A stretch of DNA of 64,000 nucleotides from Labrenzia sp. PHM005 (GCF_006517275.1 NZ_CP041191.1:6103350-6167349); one strand, 5' to 3'; shown: positions 18,799 to 28,911, numbered from the stretch's first letter. The notes: generated by a model not told the origin, from the sequence alone. Numbers and translations are program-made.

Positions 18799-20019
18799 TT
18801 ATTTCTGTTTGCGAGGCGTTGTCAGGATCGGGAAATAGACACCGAGATAGAGCGAAAATGCTGCAATCCAGAGCCCGCCAGACAGGAACATGACTGTGTA
18901 GTACTCAACAAATTGCGTTCCGAACGTCCGGACCAAGGCGCCGGCGATGATCAATACATAAGCAATAGAAATCGGAGCTGGAGCGATAAGCGGCCGACCA
19001 CTGTGGCCAAGAGACGCACGGGTCATCATTGCCATGGTCATACATCCGACAGCGCCTACAGCCAGAAGATGAAGGGCTGCCGTTTCTGGCAACACAGCAA
19101 ACAAGATAGAACTGCCGTAGACGATATACCCTGCCCCGAGCAGCAAATAAGCTACGTGAAGAACCCACAAAATCGGATTGTTTAGAGTTTTCAACCCTAC
19201 CCATCCGAAAAGACGGGCCAAGTTCACGCCACCTGCCACCAAACAAATCAGTCCCAAAACCTGCTCTGGTACGAACGGCAAGCATGCCAAGACGGCAAGC
19301 AACGCTGATAGGATGCCAACACGGTCCAGCCATTTGTGGGACGCAGGCAATTTGCCAGTATGACCTGCCCGGTTCAGGGCATTTCGAGTAAAAGCTGGAA
19401 CGACCCGGCCTCCGATGATCGCAATCATCGCGGCGCTGGCAAAAATACCCAGCCGGACGCCAGCTTCGGTATTGCCTCCGGCCCAACCAAGCCACTCAAG
19501 ATGCATGAACAGATTGCCGATAAAAAGCGCGGCCAAAAGAAACAGAAAAATGACATTTCTGAGTTGAGACAATTGTGCAAGCCGCCCAAAAATCGCGATC
19601 GAAAGCACCGGAACAAAGGCCAAATCGATTGCGGCGACCAGAAGCGGATCAAGCACCGAGGACATGCCGACTGCAATCCGGCCTGACAGCCAGACCAGAC
19701 CGGCAATCATGACAAAAGCAGGCCCTGCTTCATTGCTGCCTGTCCAATTTGGGACAGCTGTCACAAAAAAACCGGCCATCACCGCAACAGTGTAGCCAAA
19801 CATCATCTCGTGGGCATGCCAAAGGTGTGGCGCTGTGTTTATAGGAAGTGCCAGAAACGCGCCGCCTGCTGCATGCACACCGAGCCAAAACACCCACGCC
19901 ACCATTGCAAAGACGGCATAAAGACCGGCAAACAAGAAGAAAAAACGGAAACCTGCGGTAAAGACTACCGGAAACTGAATTTGGCTCTTACCGTCTTTTG
20001 ACATCGCAGCTTCAACCAT
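18799..20019 (-). CDS. nnrS: NnrS family heme/copper membrane protein
   Basis: NnrS is a polytopic heme- and copper-containing membrane protein linked to nitric oxide metabolism and tolerance. The 406-residue product has about twelve hydrophobic segments and the family motifs APHLWHAHEMMFGY, GFFVTAVPNWTG, RNVIFLFLLAALFIGNLFMH and MTRASLGHSGRP. The histidines in these are candidate metal ligands. It is transcribed separately from nosR (185 bases between them) with its own NnrR-type site 112 bases upstream. A decayed paralogue lies at 41.6-42.3 kb. Confidence 0.92.
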   Translation of the reverse strand: MVEAAMSKDGKSQIQFPVVFTAGFRFFFLFAGLYAVFAMVAWVFWLGVHAAGGAFLALPINTAPHLWHAHEMMFGYTVAVMAGFFVTAVPNWTGSNEAGPAFVMIAGLVWLSGRIAVGMSSVLDPLLVAAIDLAFVPVLSIAIFGRLAQLSQLRNVIFLFLLAALFIGNLFMHLEWLGWAGGNTEAGVRLGIFASAAMIAIIGGRVVPAFTRNALNRAGHTGKLPASHKWLDRVGILSALLAVLACLPFVPEQVLGLICLVAGGVNLARLFGWVGLKTLNNPILWVLHVAYLLLGAGYIVYGSSILFAVLPETAALHLLAVGAVGCMTMAMMTRASLGHSGRPLIAPAPISIAYVLIIAGALVRTFGTQFVEYYTVMFLSGGLWIAAFSLYLGVYFPILTTPRKQK

Positions 20020-20130
20020 GACCCTACCTTCATCAAAACGATGGAAGACCCTGCAATGGTGAAGATTGGTGACAGCACCTTTGAACAGTTTCGTCCAATG
20101 AGATGATTACAGCGTCTCCGCAGCCAAGGC

Positions 20131-20144
20131 TTGACCTTGGTCAA
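20131..20144. promoter_or_regulatory. NnrR/Dnr-type site upstream of nnrS
   Basis: TTGACCTTGGTCAA is a perfect TTGAC-N4-GTCAA palindrome centred about 118 bases before the nnrS start. Apart from this site, the 204-base gap to the next - strand gene (20020-20223) shows nothing else I can name. Confidence 0.7.
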
Positions 20145-20223
20145 TCAGGGGCGGTTATTGGTGAGAGCTGGTGTCTTGCAGGCAATTTCCCGGCAGTGAC
20201 ACCGCCGGGAAATCATAAGTCTC

Positions 20224-21264
20224 TTAGCGTTTGGGAAGCTGGATCCACTCGGTCATAGCAACATCGGCGTGGGCGAATTGAGGCATGCTGGCGCTCAGGT
20301 CATCCATATTCTTGATGTCTTTCTCATTGAGGAAATCCTGCGTGATCAGAGTCGGTGGAACAATCACGGAAGCACCAGGGTTTTCTCCAGCCAGCATCAT
20401 CGCGAGCGCCCGTACCGAGACTTCGCCAACCACGGCAGGATTGGTCGCAACTGTTGCGACCCAGGCTGACCCCGGCTCCCGCATTGCCGAAATATCAGCT
20501 GTCGAAACATCGGCGGAATAGATGTCGATGTCGTCTGTCAGACCGGCTTCGTCGACTGCGATTTTGACGCCTTTCGCAAATTCATCATAAGGCGCGAAGA
20601 CCACATTGATGGTCGGATTGGCCTGAAGGACCGCACGGGCCTGATTGGCCACGGAGTTCGCGATTGGGTTGTCCAGCGTGCCAAACATGGCTGCTTCTGT
20701 GATGCCCGGATTGGCGTTCTTGGTTTCTTCCCAAGCAACGTGGCGGCGATCCAGCGGTGCAATGCCCGGGACATAAACATAACCGGCTGTGAAGTCGGTA
20801 CCATTGTCCTTGACGGCTTGCTCAAGTGCGAGCTTTCCGAGCATGTAATCGGATTGTTCGATCTGCGGAATAGCTTCATTTTCGACGTTCACATCGAATG
20901 CGACAACTTTGATGCCGGCATCAACTGCCCTCTGAGCCGCTTCTTTCATGGACTCGGTCAAACCGTGCTGGATGATGATGCCATCCACACCGAGCGCAAT
21001 CGCCTGGTCGACCATATCTGCCTGCAAGGCAGCATCCTGGCGGCTGTCAAATACCCTAAGATCGACACCAAGCGCTTCCGATTGGTTCTCCACCCCGGAC
21101 AAATAGGCCTGGAAGAAGTCTCCCGTTGACAGATAGCGCACCAGAGCAATGGTCACGTCTTCCGGTTTGTCAAACGGTGCGGGCATATCTGCTGCCAGGG
21201 CCTGTCCGGCGCCAAGAGCAATTGCGGTCGCTCCGGCCAATTTCAATAAACTGCGTCTCAACAT
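20224..21264 (-). CDS. Periplasmic sugar-binding protein of a ribose-type ABC transporter
   Basis: The 346-residue protein has a signal peptide (MLRRSLLKLAGATAIALGAG) and a type I periplasmic binding fold of the Peripla_BP_4 class, with IALVRYLSTGDFFQAYLSG, a GVDGIIIQHGL segment and a hinge region near ITEAAMFGTLDNP. It delivers a sugar to the permease and ATPase encoded just downstream of the divergent promoter. Because the divergent genes are mtnK and mtnA, the ligand may be methylthioribose or another 5-modified pentose; this is inference from context. It is the last gene of the three-gene operon, 28 bases after the permease. Confidence 0.88.
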   Translation of the reverse strand: MLRRSLLKLAGATAIALGAGQALAADMPAPFDKPEDVTIALVRYLSTGDFFQAYLSGVENQSEALGVDLRVFDSRQDAALQADMVDQAIALGVDGIIIQHGLTESMKEAAQRAVDAGIKVVAFDVNVENEAIPQIEQSDYMLGKLALEQAVKDNGTDFTAGYVYVPGIAPLDRRHVAWEETKNANPGITEAAMFGTLDNPIANSVANQARAVLQANPTINVVFAPYDEFAKGVKIAVDEAGLTDDIDIYSADVSTADISAMREPGSAWVATVATNPAVVGEVSVRALAMMLAGENPGASVIVPPTLITQDFLNEKDIKNMDDLSASMPQFAHADVAMTEWIQLPKR

Positions 21265-21292
21265 TGTTTTTCCTCCCAGTTATCTACGTCTT

Positions 21293-22306
21293 TCATGAAT
21301 GTCCGCTGCCGGCGCGCCGCGCAGACAGGTAAAAAGTGAAGACCAGCGCCAGAACAAGGACCGCGCCTTTGACAAAGTCCTGGGTGTAGTAAGGGGCATT
21401 CATCATCGTCATTCCCTGAAGAAGGATGCCGACAAAGAGGGCGCCGATCGCAGTTCCAAAAGCGTTCGGACGGGCAGCGCCCAAGACGGCAAACCCGATC
21501 AGGGCTGCGGCCACGCTGTCTAAAAGAAGATTGTTCCCGCTGGCAATGTCTCCGCGTCCAAGCCGCGCGGCCAGCAAAATTCCGCCGATCGAAGCGGTGA
21601 CACCGGAAATCATATAAGCGGTGATTTTGTAGGTGTTGACCGGTGTTCCCACCAATGCTGCCGCCCGTTCATTGGAGCCAATGGCATACTTGAGGCGGCC
21701 GTGGCGGGTGAAGCCAAGGTACAGCCAGATCAGGATGGCAATCAAAATGAATATGACGACAGGCACCGGCACCAATCGGTCCAGAACCAAATCAAACCGG
21801 TGACGTCCAAGCCAGAGAAAAGCCTGCGAGAAGCTGCCTTCGGCCACAGACCCATTTGGCAATGCCATGCCGGTGGCAATGGAATTGCCTTGTGTTGGAA
21901 TGCGCTGCAATCCGATCAGCAAGAACATCATGCCGAGCGTTGCCAGAAGATCCGGCACCCGGAACTTCACAATCAATACGCCATTGATGAAACCAACAGC
22001 GGCGCCCATTAAAAGACATAGAAGAACAGCGACATAGGCCGGCTGCTCCAGAATAACCATGGAATAGGCGGAGAGCATCAAAGCCGAGGTGGCAACGGCT
22101 CCGATGGACAGATCAAACCCGCCGACCACCAAAGTGCAGGTCACCCCAAGTGCCAAAATGCCTGTTATGGCAACCGACTGAAGAACAAATACAGCAGACC
22201 GCGGGCTCGCAAAGCCAGATGCCGCCAAGCTGAAATAGATAATAAGACCGGCCAGCAGGATCAAAAAACCGTACCGTATGGCGAATTTCAACAAGTTATC
22301 CTGCAT
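21293..22306 (-). CDS. Ribose-type ABC transporter permease (RbsC-like)
   Basis: The 337-residue membrane protein has eight to ten hydrophobic segments and the RbsC-family motifs GGFDLSIGAVATSALM and YAIGSNERAAALVGTPVNTYK, the cytoplasmic loop that contacts the ATPase. It overlaps the ATPase gene by 11 bases and precedes the binding protein, the usual A-C-B order of such operons. Confidence 0.92.
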   Translation of the reverse strand: MQDNLLKFAIRYGFLILLAGLIIYFSLAASGFASPRSAVFVLQSVAITGILALGVTCTLVVGGFDLSIGAVATSALMLSAYSMVILEQPAYVAVLLCLLMGAAVGFINGVLIVKFRVPDLLATLGMMFLLIGLQRIPTQGNSIATGMALPNGSVAEGSFSQAFLWLGRHRFDLVLDRLVPVPVVIFILIAILIWLYLGFTRHGRLKYAIGSNERAAALVGTPVNTYKITAYMISGVTASIGGILLAARLGRGDIASGNNLLLDSVAAALIGFAVLGAARPNAFGTAIGALFVGILLQGMTMMNAPYYTQDFVKGAVLVLALVFTFYLSARRAGSGHS

Positions 22307-23810
22307 TTACCTGCCCAGAAGTTGTCCCTGAAATTTGTGCGACGAGCGCACCAAGATCGACGTTTGCATTGATGTGCTCTCCGGAAATACTGCCTTCGTT
22401 CATGACGATGATCCGATCCGCGATCTCAAGCGCTTCATCAATCTCGGCCATGAAAACCAGTGTGGTCCGGCTCCCTGCCGTCTGACGGATGTGTGCGCCG
22501 ATATCCCGCCGGGCACCGATGTCCACGCCTTGGAAGGGTTCGTCCAAAAGAAGCACTCGGGAAGCTTTCAACAGCCAGCGACCGATCATCACCTTTTGCT
22601 GGTTGCCACCCGACAGTGTTCCGATGCCATCGCCGCTTGACTGGCAGACAATCCCGATCTGATCGATCATTTCATTGGTTGACCGCCGCTGATTGATCCC
22701 GGCAAGAAACGAGAACCTGCTGAATGCTCCCAAAAAAGGAAGTGTCATGTTGTTGGCGATGTCGAACGCCGGGATGACCGCATTTGTTCCGCGATCCTTT
22801 GGAGACATGAATACGCCGCGGGAAATGGCCTCACGGACCGAACGTGGCTTGTAGCCGGATCCGTCCAATCGCATGACACCGGCGTGCGGCTGGGTTATCC
22901 CGAAAATGATTTCGGCCAAGCGGCTTTTGCCGCTCCCCAGCAAGCCCGTGATTGCAATCACTTCTCCCTGCCGGGCAGAAAGATCAATTGGATCGCAACC
23001 TTCCTGGATTTCCAGACCATTGAGTTCCAGAACAGGTTTGTCACCAGAAACAGGAACAACATCGACGTCGGTCATCTTGTGTCCGAGCATCGCGGTGACA
23101 GCCGCTTCCAGATCAAGCGGCTCTTGTTCGAAAACGCCCGAAATCTCGCCATCACGAAGGCAAACGATACGATCGGCTATCCGGCGGATATCCGACATGC
23201 GATGCGAGATATAAAGAATTGCCACACCCTGTGCCCGAAGCCGGTCAACCAGAGCGAACAAACGCTCGGCCTCTGCAGCTGACAAGGATGAGGTAGGTTC
23301 GTCCAGAATCAGAATCTTTGGGGTTCTTGCCATCGCGCGAGCAATTGCAATCATTTGCCGGTCGGCGACCGACAGGTCGGAGACGCGAGCACGAACATCC
23401 ACTTCAATCCCCATAGACTGGGCGATTTCTTTGGCGTGCTGGCGCAACTGCCGTTCCTGAACAAACAGCCCTGCGCCTTTTTCCGTCAACCGGTCCAGCA
23501 TCAAGTTGCTGGCGACATCGAGATCCGGGATGACACCGTCATCAATCGATTGGTGGACTGTAACAACACCTTGCGCGATGGCCTCAGCAGCGTCGCGCGG
23601 GGCAAAGAGTTTTCCCGAAACCAACACTTGTCCGCCGTCGGCCGAATGAAATCCGCTAATGACTTTGACGAGTGTTGATTTTCCAGCGCCATTTGCGCCC
23701 ATAAGCACAGTCACGGAGCCTGCCGTGAGCTGCAGGTCCACGCCTCGCAATACATGATTTCGTCCGAAAGACTTTTGCAATCTTTCTATTTCTAGAACGA
23801 AATCAGTCAA
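22296..23810 (-). CDS. Ribose-type ABC transporter ATPase (two ABC domains)
   Basis: The 504-residue protein is a tandem ATPase of the RbsA/MglA class. The first half has Walker A GANGAGKST (near residue 40) and ILDEPTSSL. The second has the degenerate GLLGSGKSRLAE, signature LSGGNQQKVMIGRWLL and LLLDEPFQGVD. Degeneracy of one nucleotide site is normal in this family. The start codon is TTG at 23810, supported by GGGAGGG five bases upstream. It is the first gene of the operon and diverges from mtnK across a 135-base regulatory gap. Confidence 0.92.
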   Translation of the reverse strand: MTDFVLEIERLQKSFGRNHVLRGVDLQLTAGSVTVLMGANGAGKSTLVKVISGFHSADGGQVLVSGKLFAPRDAAEAIAQGVVTVHQSIDDGVIPDLDVASNLMLDRLTEKGAGLFVQERQLRQHAKEIAQSMGIEVDVRARVSDLSVADRQMIAIARAMARTPKILILDEPTSSLSAAEAERLFALVDRLRAQGVAILYISHRMSDIRRIADRIVCLRDGEISGVFEQEPLDLEAAVTAMLGHKMTDVDVVPVSGDKPVLELNGLEIQEGCDPIDLSARQGEVIAITGLLGSGKSRLAEIIFGITQPHAGVMRLDGSGYKPRSVREAISRGVFMSPKDRGTNAVIPAFDIANNMTLPFLGAFSRFSFLAGINQRRSTNEMIDQIGIVCQSSGDGIGTLSGGNQQKVMIGRWLLKASRVLLLDEPFQGVDIGARRDIGAHIRQTAGSRTTLVFMAEIDEALEIADRIIVMNEGSISGEHINANVDLGALVAQISGTTSGQVNAG

Positions 23811-23877
23811 CTAACCCTCCCAGATAGGTCGTTCTCGTTATCTTCGAGAGGAAGCCTACACCCAAAAATAAACAATA

Positions 23878-23892
23878 GTCAATGCGATTGAC
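23878..23892. promoter_or_regulatory. Palindrome in the divergent ABC-transporter/mtnK promoter region
   Basis: GTCAATGCGATTGAC is an inverted repeat of GTCAAT around a three-base centre. It lies in the gap between the divergent transporter and mtnK, where an operator for the co-encoded SorC-type regulator would be expected. The half site resembles, in inverse orientation, the TTGAC halves of the NnrR boxes, but the geometry is different. Assignment as operator is inference. Confidence 0.4.
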
Positions 23893-23945
23893 ATTTGACA
23901 GAAACGAAGCCTAACCTGCAATCAAACTTGGGAGAACACATCCAA

Positions 23946-25205
23946 ATGGACGCGTCAGACAGCTATCAGGCCCTCACAGTTGAAAGCCTCTCCAAACGTT
24001 TGGGGTCATTGGATGCAGTGACAGAAAAGGTCGGCGGAGACCCGTCGTCCTGGCAAGTGGAGGAGGTCGGCGACGGCAATTTGAACCTGGTCTTCATCGT
24101 CACCGGCCCCTTGGGAAAGGTCATTGTCAAACAAGCGCTTCCCTATGTCCGGTTGGTTGGCGACAGCTGGCCGCTGCCGCTGTACCGCGCCTATTTCGAG
24201 TACCATGCACTGGTTCGACAGGCAGAAAGAGATCCGGGCAGCGTGCCGGAGATTTTTCATTTCGATGAGACACAAGCCCTGATCGTTATGGAGTTTCTTG
24301 CACCGCATGTGATTTTACGCCGCAAGTTAATCAACGGCGAAAGGGTTGAGGGCCTAGCTGAAACCTTAGGAAAGTTTTGCGCACGCACGGCGTTCCGCGG
24401 GTCAGAACTCTCCATGAAAAGCGCGGACAAAAAGGCAGATGTCGGGTTGTTTTCCGGCAATATAGAAATCCCGGCAATCACGGAAGCGCTCGTTTTCACC
24501 GATCCCTATTTCGATGCTGAGATGAACCATCACACCGATGGTCTTGATCCAGTGGTCGCTGAAATCAGACGCAACGCAGACCTGAAGGCGCGGGTTCAGC
24601 GCATGCTTTTGAATTTTTCGGCGAACACCGAAACAATGGTTCATGGCGACCTGCATTCTGGCTCGATCATGGCCACCGAAACCGAAGCCAGAGTGATTGA
24701 TCCAGAGTTTGTCCAATATGGTCCGTTTGGGTTTGACCTTGGAATGATGATCGCAAACTTTCTGATGGCCTATTTCAGTCAACCGGCTCACCGCGGAGAT
24801 GATCTGGACAGCTATCAGGCATGGATACTAACCGTGGTGGAAGACTGTCACACTGCATTTGTTGATGAGTTCCGCAGTCTTTGGGCCAGTGAGCGGAACG
24901 GGATGTTGTATCCCTCAGCCCTCTTCGAAGATCAGGGCCAGAGTTCCGGATCTGCCTGCACCGCGTTGCTGGCCGATATCTGGACAGATGCACTTGCGAT
25001 CTGCGGAATTGAAATGCACCGCCGCACCTTATCTTTGGCGCACAATGCAGACTTTGAAGAGATCGAAGACACGGCTGTCCGCGCGCCTCTTGAGGCCCGC
25101 AATCTCATGCTCGGCGCCGAGCTGATCCAGGAATCCGAAACAATACCAAATGCAAAAACTTTGACGAACCTGGCGCGCGATTTCAACAAAAGGAACTTCC
25201 TATGA
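23946..25205 (+). CDS. mtnK: S-methyl-5-thioribose kinase MtnK
   Basis: MtnK phosphorylates methylthioribose at C1 in the methionine salvage pathway. The 419-residue protein has the kinase-like fold of the family: [11 protein letters not shown] glycine loop near residue 42, VIVKQALPY with the ATP-binding lysine, the catalytic [11 protein letters not shown] (near residue 232) and metal-binding [17 protein letters not shown]. The start at 23946 follows GGGAGAA by nine bases; a TTG 51 bases earlier is possible but lacks a ribosome site. mtnA overlaps its stop by four bases. In this family 5-deoxyribose can also be a substrate. Confidence 0.93.
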   Translation: MDASDSYQALTVESLSKRLGSLDAVTEKVGGDPSSWQVEEVGDGNLNLVFIVTGPLGKVIVKQALPYVRLVGDSWPLPLYRAYFEYHALVRQAERDPGSVPEIFHFDETQALIVMEFLAPHVILRRKLINGERVEGLAETLGKFCARTAFRGSELSMKSADKKADVGLFSGNIEIPAITEALVFTDPYFDAEMNHHTDGLDPVVAEIRRNADLKARVQRMLLNFSANTETMVHGDLHSGSIMATETEARVIDPEFVQYGPFGFDLGMMIANFLMAYFSQPAHRGDDLDSYQAWILTVVEDCHTAFVDEFRSLWASERNGMLYPSALFEDQGQSSGSACTALLADIWTDALAICGIEMHRRTLSLAHNADFEEIEDTAVRAPLEARNLMLGAELIQESETIPNAKTLTNLARDFNKRNFL

Positions 25206-26305
25206 AGGTCAACGGAAAACACTACCGGTCGCTTTGGTGGGACTCAGAGCAGAATTGTCTGCAGATCATTGATCAGCGCTGGTTGCCGCATGACTTTCGC
25301 ATTCAGCCGGTGCGGACAATGGAAGAATTCTCGGACGCGATAGTCGAGATGCGCGTTCGCGGCGCCCCTTTGATCGGCGCGACCGCCGCCTATGGGATGG
25401 CGCTGGCGATGGCGAATGACGCGTCTGACAACAATCTGGATGCAGCTTGGACATTCTTGGAAAAAACCCGTCCAACGGCAATCAATTTGCGGTGGGCGCT
25501 CGACCGATGCCGGACCGCTCTGAAACCTTTACCGGTAGTGGAGCGCGCTGAAGCCGCGCTGAAACTTGCCCACGCCATTTCAGATGAAGATGTCGAAATC
25601 AACCGCCGTATCGGCGAGAACGGTCTCAAGCTGATTGAGGAGATTGCTGCTAATAAGCCGAACGGAGAGCCGGTTCGCCTGTTGACTCACTGCAACGCCG
25701 GTTGGATCGCAACTGTGGACTGGGGGACAGCGACGAGTCCCATGTACCAGGCGCATAATGCCGGCATCCCGCTTCATGTCTGGGTCGATGAAACCCGCCC
25801 AAGAAATCAAGGTGCCTTGACGTCCTGGGAGCTGGGTAGCCACGGCGTGCCGCACACCTACATAACAGATAATGCCGGCGGCCATCTGATGCAGCATGGC
25901 CAGGTGGATATGGTGATCGTTGGAACCGACCGCACAACACGGCGCGGCGACGTTTGCAACAAGATTGGCACCTATCTGAAGGCGCTTGCAGCACGGGATA
26001 ATAATGTGCCGTTTTATGTTGCCCTGCCGTCCCCGACCATTGATTGGACAGTCGACGATGGCGTGGCCGAAATCCCGATCGAGGAACGGTCTGAACGCGA
26101 AACAACGCATATTCAAGGCAAAGCTGAAACCGGAGGTTTCGGCGTCGTTCAGGTAACGCCGGATGGCACGGCCGGCGGCAATCCAGCATTCGATGTGACG
26201 CCAAACAGGCTCGTAACCGGTTTGATCACGGAACGGGGGATATGCAAAGCTTCACCAGAAGGATTGGCGAGCTTGTTCCCGGAAATGACGCAAGCTGCCG
26301 AATAG
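25202..26305 (+). CDS. mtnA: S-methyl-5-thioribose-1-phosphate isomerase MtnA
   Basis: MtnA converts methylthioribose 1-phosphate to methylthioribulose 1-phosphate. The 367-residue protein belongs to the eIF2B-like isomerases: [20 protein letters not shown] near residue 50, the catalytic cysteine in [10 protein letters not shown], and the catalytic aspartate in [20 protein letters not shown]. It is coupled to mtnK by a four-base overlap. Neither the later salvage enzymes (mtnB, mtnC, mtnD) nor the class II aldolase of the DHAP shunt are adjacent, so they must be elsewhere or the product is used differently. Confidence 0.94.
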   Translation: MKVNGKHYRSLWWDSEQNCLQIIDQRWLPHDFRIQPVRTMEEFSDAIVEMRVRGAPLIGATAAYGMALAMANDASDNNLDAAWTFLEKTRPTAINLRWALDRCRTALKPLPVVERAEAALKLAHAISDEDVEINRRIGENGLKLIEEIAANKPNGEPVRLLTHCNAGWIATVDWGTATSPMYQAHNAGIPLHVWVDETRPRNQGALTSWELGSHGVPHTYITDNAGGHLMQHGQVDMVIVGTDRTTRRGDVCNKIGTYLKALAARDNNVPFYVALPSPTIDWTVDDGVAEIPIEERSERETTHIQGKAETGGFGVVQVTPDGTAGGNPAFDVTPNRLVTGLITERGICKASPEGLASLFPEMTQAAE

Positions 26306-26312
26306 GATAAAA

Positions 26313-27311
26313 ATGGCCGGAAGCACACCGCCTAAAAAATCTAAAGGACATTCCGAAATAGACCGGATAGCCTCACGCGACGATGCACCATTTGTCGAGG
26401 CGGCTTGGCTTTATTACCATGACGGCCTCAACCAAAACGAAATTGCAGACCGGATGAAGGTCAGCCGGGCAACGGTGGTCAATTACCTCAACGAGGTGCG
26501 TAAGCGGGACTGGGTGCGTGTCTATCTGGACAGCAATGTTTTTCTGGAACATCAGCTCGCCGACGAATTGTGCAAAGCGTACGGTCTCAAAGAGGCGTTG
26601 ATTGCACCGGATGATCCACATGACCCGGTGTCCTCAGGAGCCCGGGCTGTTCGTGCGGCCGCGGACTGGTTGCCACGCTTACTGGTTCCGGGGGACCGGT
26701 TGGGCGTGTCCTGGGGCGAAACCATTTATCAAGTCGCGCAGAATGTTGCCCATGTGCCGATCGACGATTTGACCGTTGTTCAGCTTTTGGGATCACGGCC
26801 GGCTGCGCTCGGATTTGCTGCCGAAGCTTGTACATCGATGCTGGCGCAAAAACTGGGCGGACAATGCATCAACCTGCATGTACCTCTGTTGCTCTCCAAC
26901 AAAACAATCCGCGATACCCTTTGCGAAGAGCCGGTTATTGCTGCTCAGCTCAAGGCTTTGGCGACGTGCAACAAGACCATTCTGGCTTGTGGCAAATGTA
27001 GCGAAGATGCGCATGTCGTCCGAACCGGGATCTTGAATGTCAGCAATGTTGCAAAATATCGCGAGCAAGGTGCTGCCGGTGTCATTTGCGGCAGACTAAT
27101 TGACACAGAAGGCGAACCTATTGTTGCGGCCATCGAAGACCGCATGATTGGCGTTTCTTTAGAGCAAATGCGTGGTAAGGAAATGTCTTTGCTGGTCGCC
27201 GCAGGTTCTGGCCGGGCAACATCCGCCCGCGCAGCCATATTGGGCGGCTACGTTACCCATCTGGCCACCAGCACATCAATTGCACGCGAGCTTCTGGACA
27301 TGGCAGCTTGA
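26313..27311 (+). CDS. SorC/DeoR-type sugar-responsive transcriptional regulator
   Basis: The 332-residue protein has an N-terminal helix-turn-helix (LYYHDGLNQNEIADRMKVSRATVVNYLNEV, residues about 32-62) followed by a SorC-type sugar-phosphate-binding domain (VSWGETIYQVAQN, VVQLLGSRP, GVICGRLIDTEG). It begins eight bases after mtnA, so it is co-transcribed and probably controls both mtnKA and the divergent transporter, with a sugar phosphate made by MtnK or MtnA as likely effector. Confidence 0.85.
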   Translation: MAGSTPPKKSKGHSEIDRIASRDDAPFVEAAWLYYHDGLNQNEIADRMKVSRATVVNYLNEVRKRDWVRVYLDSNVFLEHQLADELCKAYGLKEALIAPDDPHDPVSSGARAVRAAADWLPRLLVPGDRLGVSWGETIYQVAQNVAHVPIDDLTVVQLLGSRPAALGFAAEACTSMLAQKLGGQCINLHVPLLLSNKTIRDTLCEEPVIAAQLKALATCNKTILACGKCSEDAHVVRTGILNVSNVAKYREQGAAGVICGRLIDTEGEPIVAAIEDRMIGVSLEQMRGKEMSLLVAAGSGRATSARAAILGGYVTHLATSTSIARELLDMAA

Positions 27312-27410
27312 TCCACTGCCAATGATGTTTGTCCGGCTTCATCGGAGGCGGCAATACTCCGCACCATTTCTCGACAGTTCGCGCCTATTCCGGCTCGCTT
27401 TAGGCCTGGC

Positions 27411-27821
27411 TTAATCCCGGACTACAAACACCGAACAGCCCGCCCGACGCACAACCCGGGACGCGGTCGACCCCAAAAAGTAGTCCTGAGCGGACGGATG
27501 ATGTGAGCCCACCACAATCAGATCGACACCATTGTCTTCCGCAAAGAGAGCGATCTGCACGCCGGGTTTTCCGGTCACGACCATGCAGCCTATTTGATCG
27601 TCGTCGCCTGTGGCCTGCCGCAATTTGGCTTCGACTTTTTGAGTCAGATGATTGTCGATGTCCAGATCGACAAATTCAGACACAAATCCCGGAATGTTTT
27701 CCAAAACAGTGAGCAATGTGATCTTGCCGTCGTCTGACAATAGGTGCCGGGCGACCTCCATTTTTTGCGCAATCAGGGTTTCATGGTCCAGCGCAACGGG
27801 AATGAGGATATGTGAGTACAT
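27411..27821 (-). CDS. Universal stress protein (UspA family)
   Basis: The 136-residue protein has the UspA alpha/beta fold: ILIPVALD at the N-terminus, IVVGSHHPSAQDYFLGSTASRVVRRAGCSVFVV at the C-terminus, with the ATP-binding G-x2-G-x9-G-type pattern partly recognisable. The start at 27821 is chosen because AGGAGG lies ten bases upstream; an in-frame start seven codons earlier lacks one. It follows the UPF0324 exporter gene by 31 bases. UspA genes next to sulfite-exporter genes have been noted in sulfonate-degradation clusters. Confidence 0.85.
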   Translation of the reverse strand: MYSHILIPVALDHETLIAQKMEVARHLLSDDGKITLLTVLENIPGFVSEFVDLDIDNHLTQKVEAKLRQATGDDDQIGCMVVTGKPGVQIALFAEDNGVDLIVVGSHHPSAQDYFLGSTASRVVRRAGCSVFVVRD

Positions 27822-27852
27822 GGGATCAGTGCCTCCTCTCATTTGGTCTGCA

Positions 27853-28911
27853 TCAAGGGGTCCCCGTCAAAGGCGGTAAGACAACCAGCAAACCGATTGC
27901 AATCACAGCTGCCAGAAAAACGGTTTGCGCGATCAAAAACGCAGCTGCGCTCTTACCCACCTTCATGAGATCTTTCGGGACGGTTTTCAGGCCTACCGCT
28001 GCAATTGCGAGCAGGAGGAGCCATCGCGATATGGAAGCAGATGACTCAGTGATAATGGACGGCAAGTTGACCAAGGAATTCAATGTCGCCAGACCGACAA
28101 AACCGACAACAAAAAGCGGAATAAGAGGCGGTGAATCCGAGCCTTCGTCCGCTTTGACATTGGAAAGCCGGAGTACAAGCAGCGCGAACAGAACAATCGG
28201 CGCCAACATGGCAACCCTTAGCAACTTGACCAAGGTTGCAGTTTCACCAGCTTCTTCAGACACGGAGAACCCAGCGCCGACCACCTGGGCGACATCGTGG
28301 ATCGTCGCTCCAAGATAGATCCCGGCCATCCGGTCAGTGAAACCTAGGCTCTGACTAAGAATCGGGTAAAGGATCATGGCGACGGTCGACAGGATGGTGA
28401 CACCAACAACGGTGAAAACCAGCCGGTCTTCCGACCTTTCGTCTTTCGGCAATATGGCCGCGATCGCCATGGCAGCAGACGCTCCGCATATGGCGACAGA
28501 ACCCGCCGACAAAAACGCAAAACGCATTCTAAATCCAAAAAACCGGGCGAATACCAAGCCAAATCCAATAGTCAGAAAAGTGCCACTCACAACAAGGGCA
28601 ACGACAGGAAGGCCTAAAGCGGCAACCATGTCGAAACTGATCCGGAGCCCCATCAGCGCGACGCCGAACCGGAGCATCTTCTTCGCCCCAAAAGCAATGC
28701 CGGCTTTGCACTGCGCATCTTCGGACAGAAAATTCAGGGCAATCCCGATCAGAAGTGCCAACAGCATGGCCGGTGCGCCGTAGTGCTCGGCAATAAACTG
28801 GCTGGCGAGCGCGATGACTGCAGCCACCAAAAGGCCCGGCAGGAGCAGTTGCCCCTTTTCCATCAACGCCCGAACTTTTTCGGAAAGCCGCAGTTCTGCA
28901 GTTTGTTCCAT
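27853..28911 (-). CDS. UPF0324 (YeiH-like) membrane protein, putative sulfite exporter
   Basis: The 352-residue protein has about ten hydrophobic segments and the UPF0324 hallmarks LMGLRISF, GFRMRFAFLSAGSVAICGASAAMAI and GIYLGATIHDVAQVVGAG. Members in sulfonate-degradation clusters (TauZ, CuyZ, SuyZ) are proposed exporters of the sulfite or sulfate released by desulfonation. Its place directly after suyB supports that role here. The start at 28911 follows AAGGAA by six bases; the frame extends 17 codons upstream without a better site. Confidence 0.82.
   Translation of the reverse strand: MEQTAELRLSEKVRALMEKGQLLLPGLLVAAVIALASQFIAEHYGAPAMLLALLIGIALNFLSEDAQCKAGIAFGAKKMLRFGVALMGLRISFDMVAALGLPVVALVVSGTFLTIGFGLVFARFFGFRMRFAFLSAGSVAICGASAAMAIAAILPKDERSEDRLVFTVVGVTILSTVAMILYPILSQSLGFTDRMAGIYLGATIHDVAQVVGAGFSVSEEAGETATLVKLLRVAMLAPIVLFALLVLRLSNVKADEGSDSPPLIPLFVVGFVGLATLNSLVNLPSIITESSASISRWLLLLAIAAVGLKTVPKDLMKVGKSAAAFLIAQTVFLAAVIAIGLLVVLPPLTGTP

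Noticed and set aside
23811..23945. SAM-type riboswitch before mtnK
   Set aside because: The gap shows only a short palindrome; no multi-stem leader or terminator is visible.
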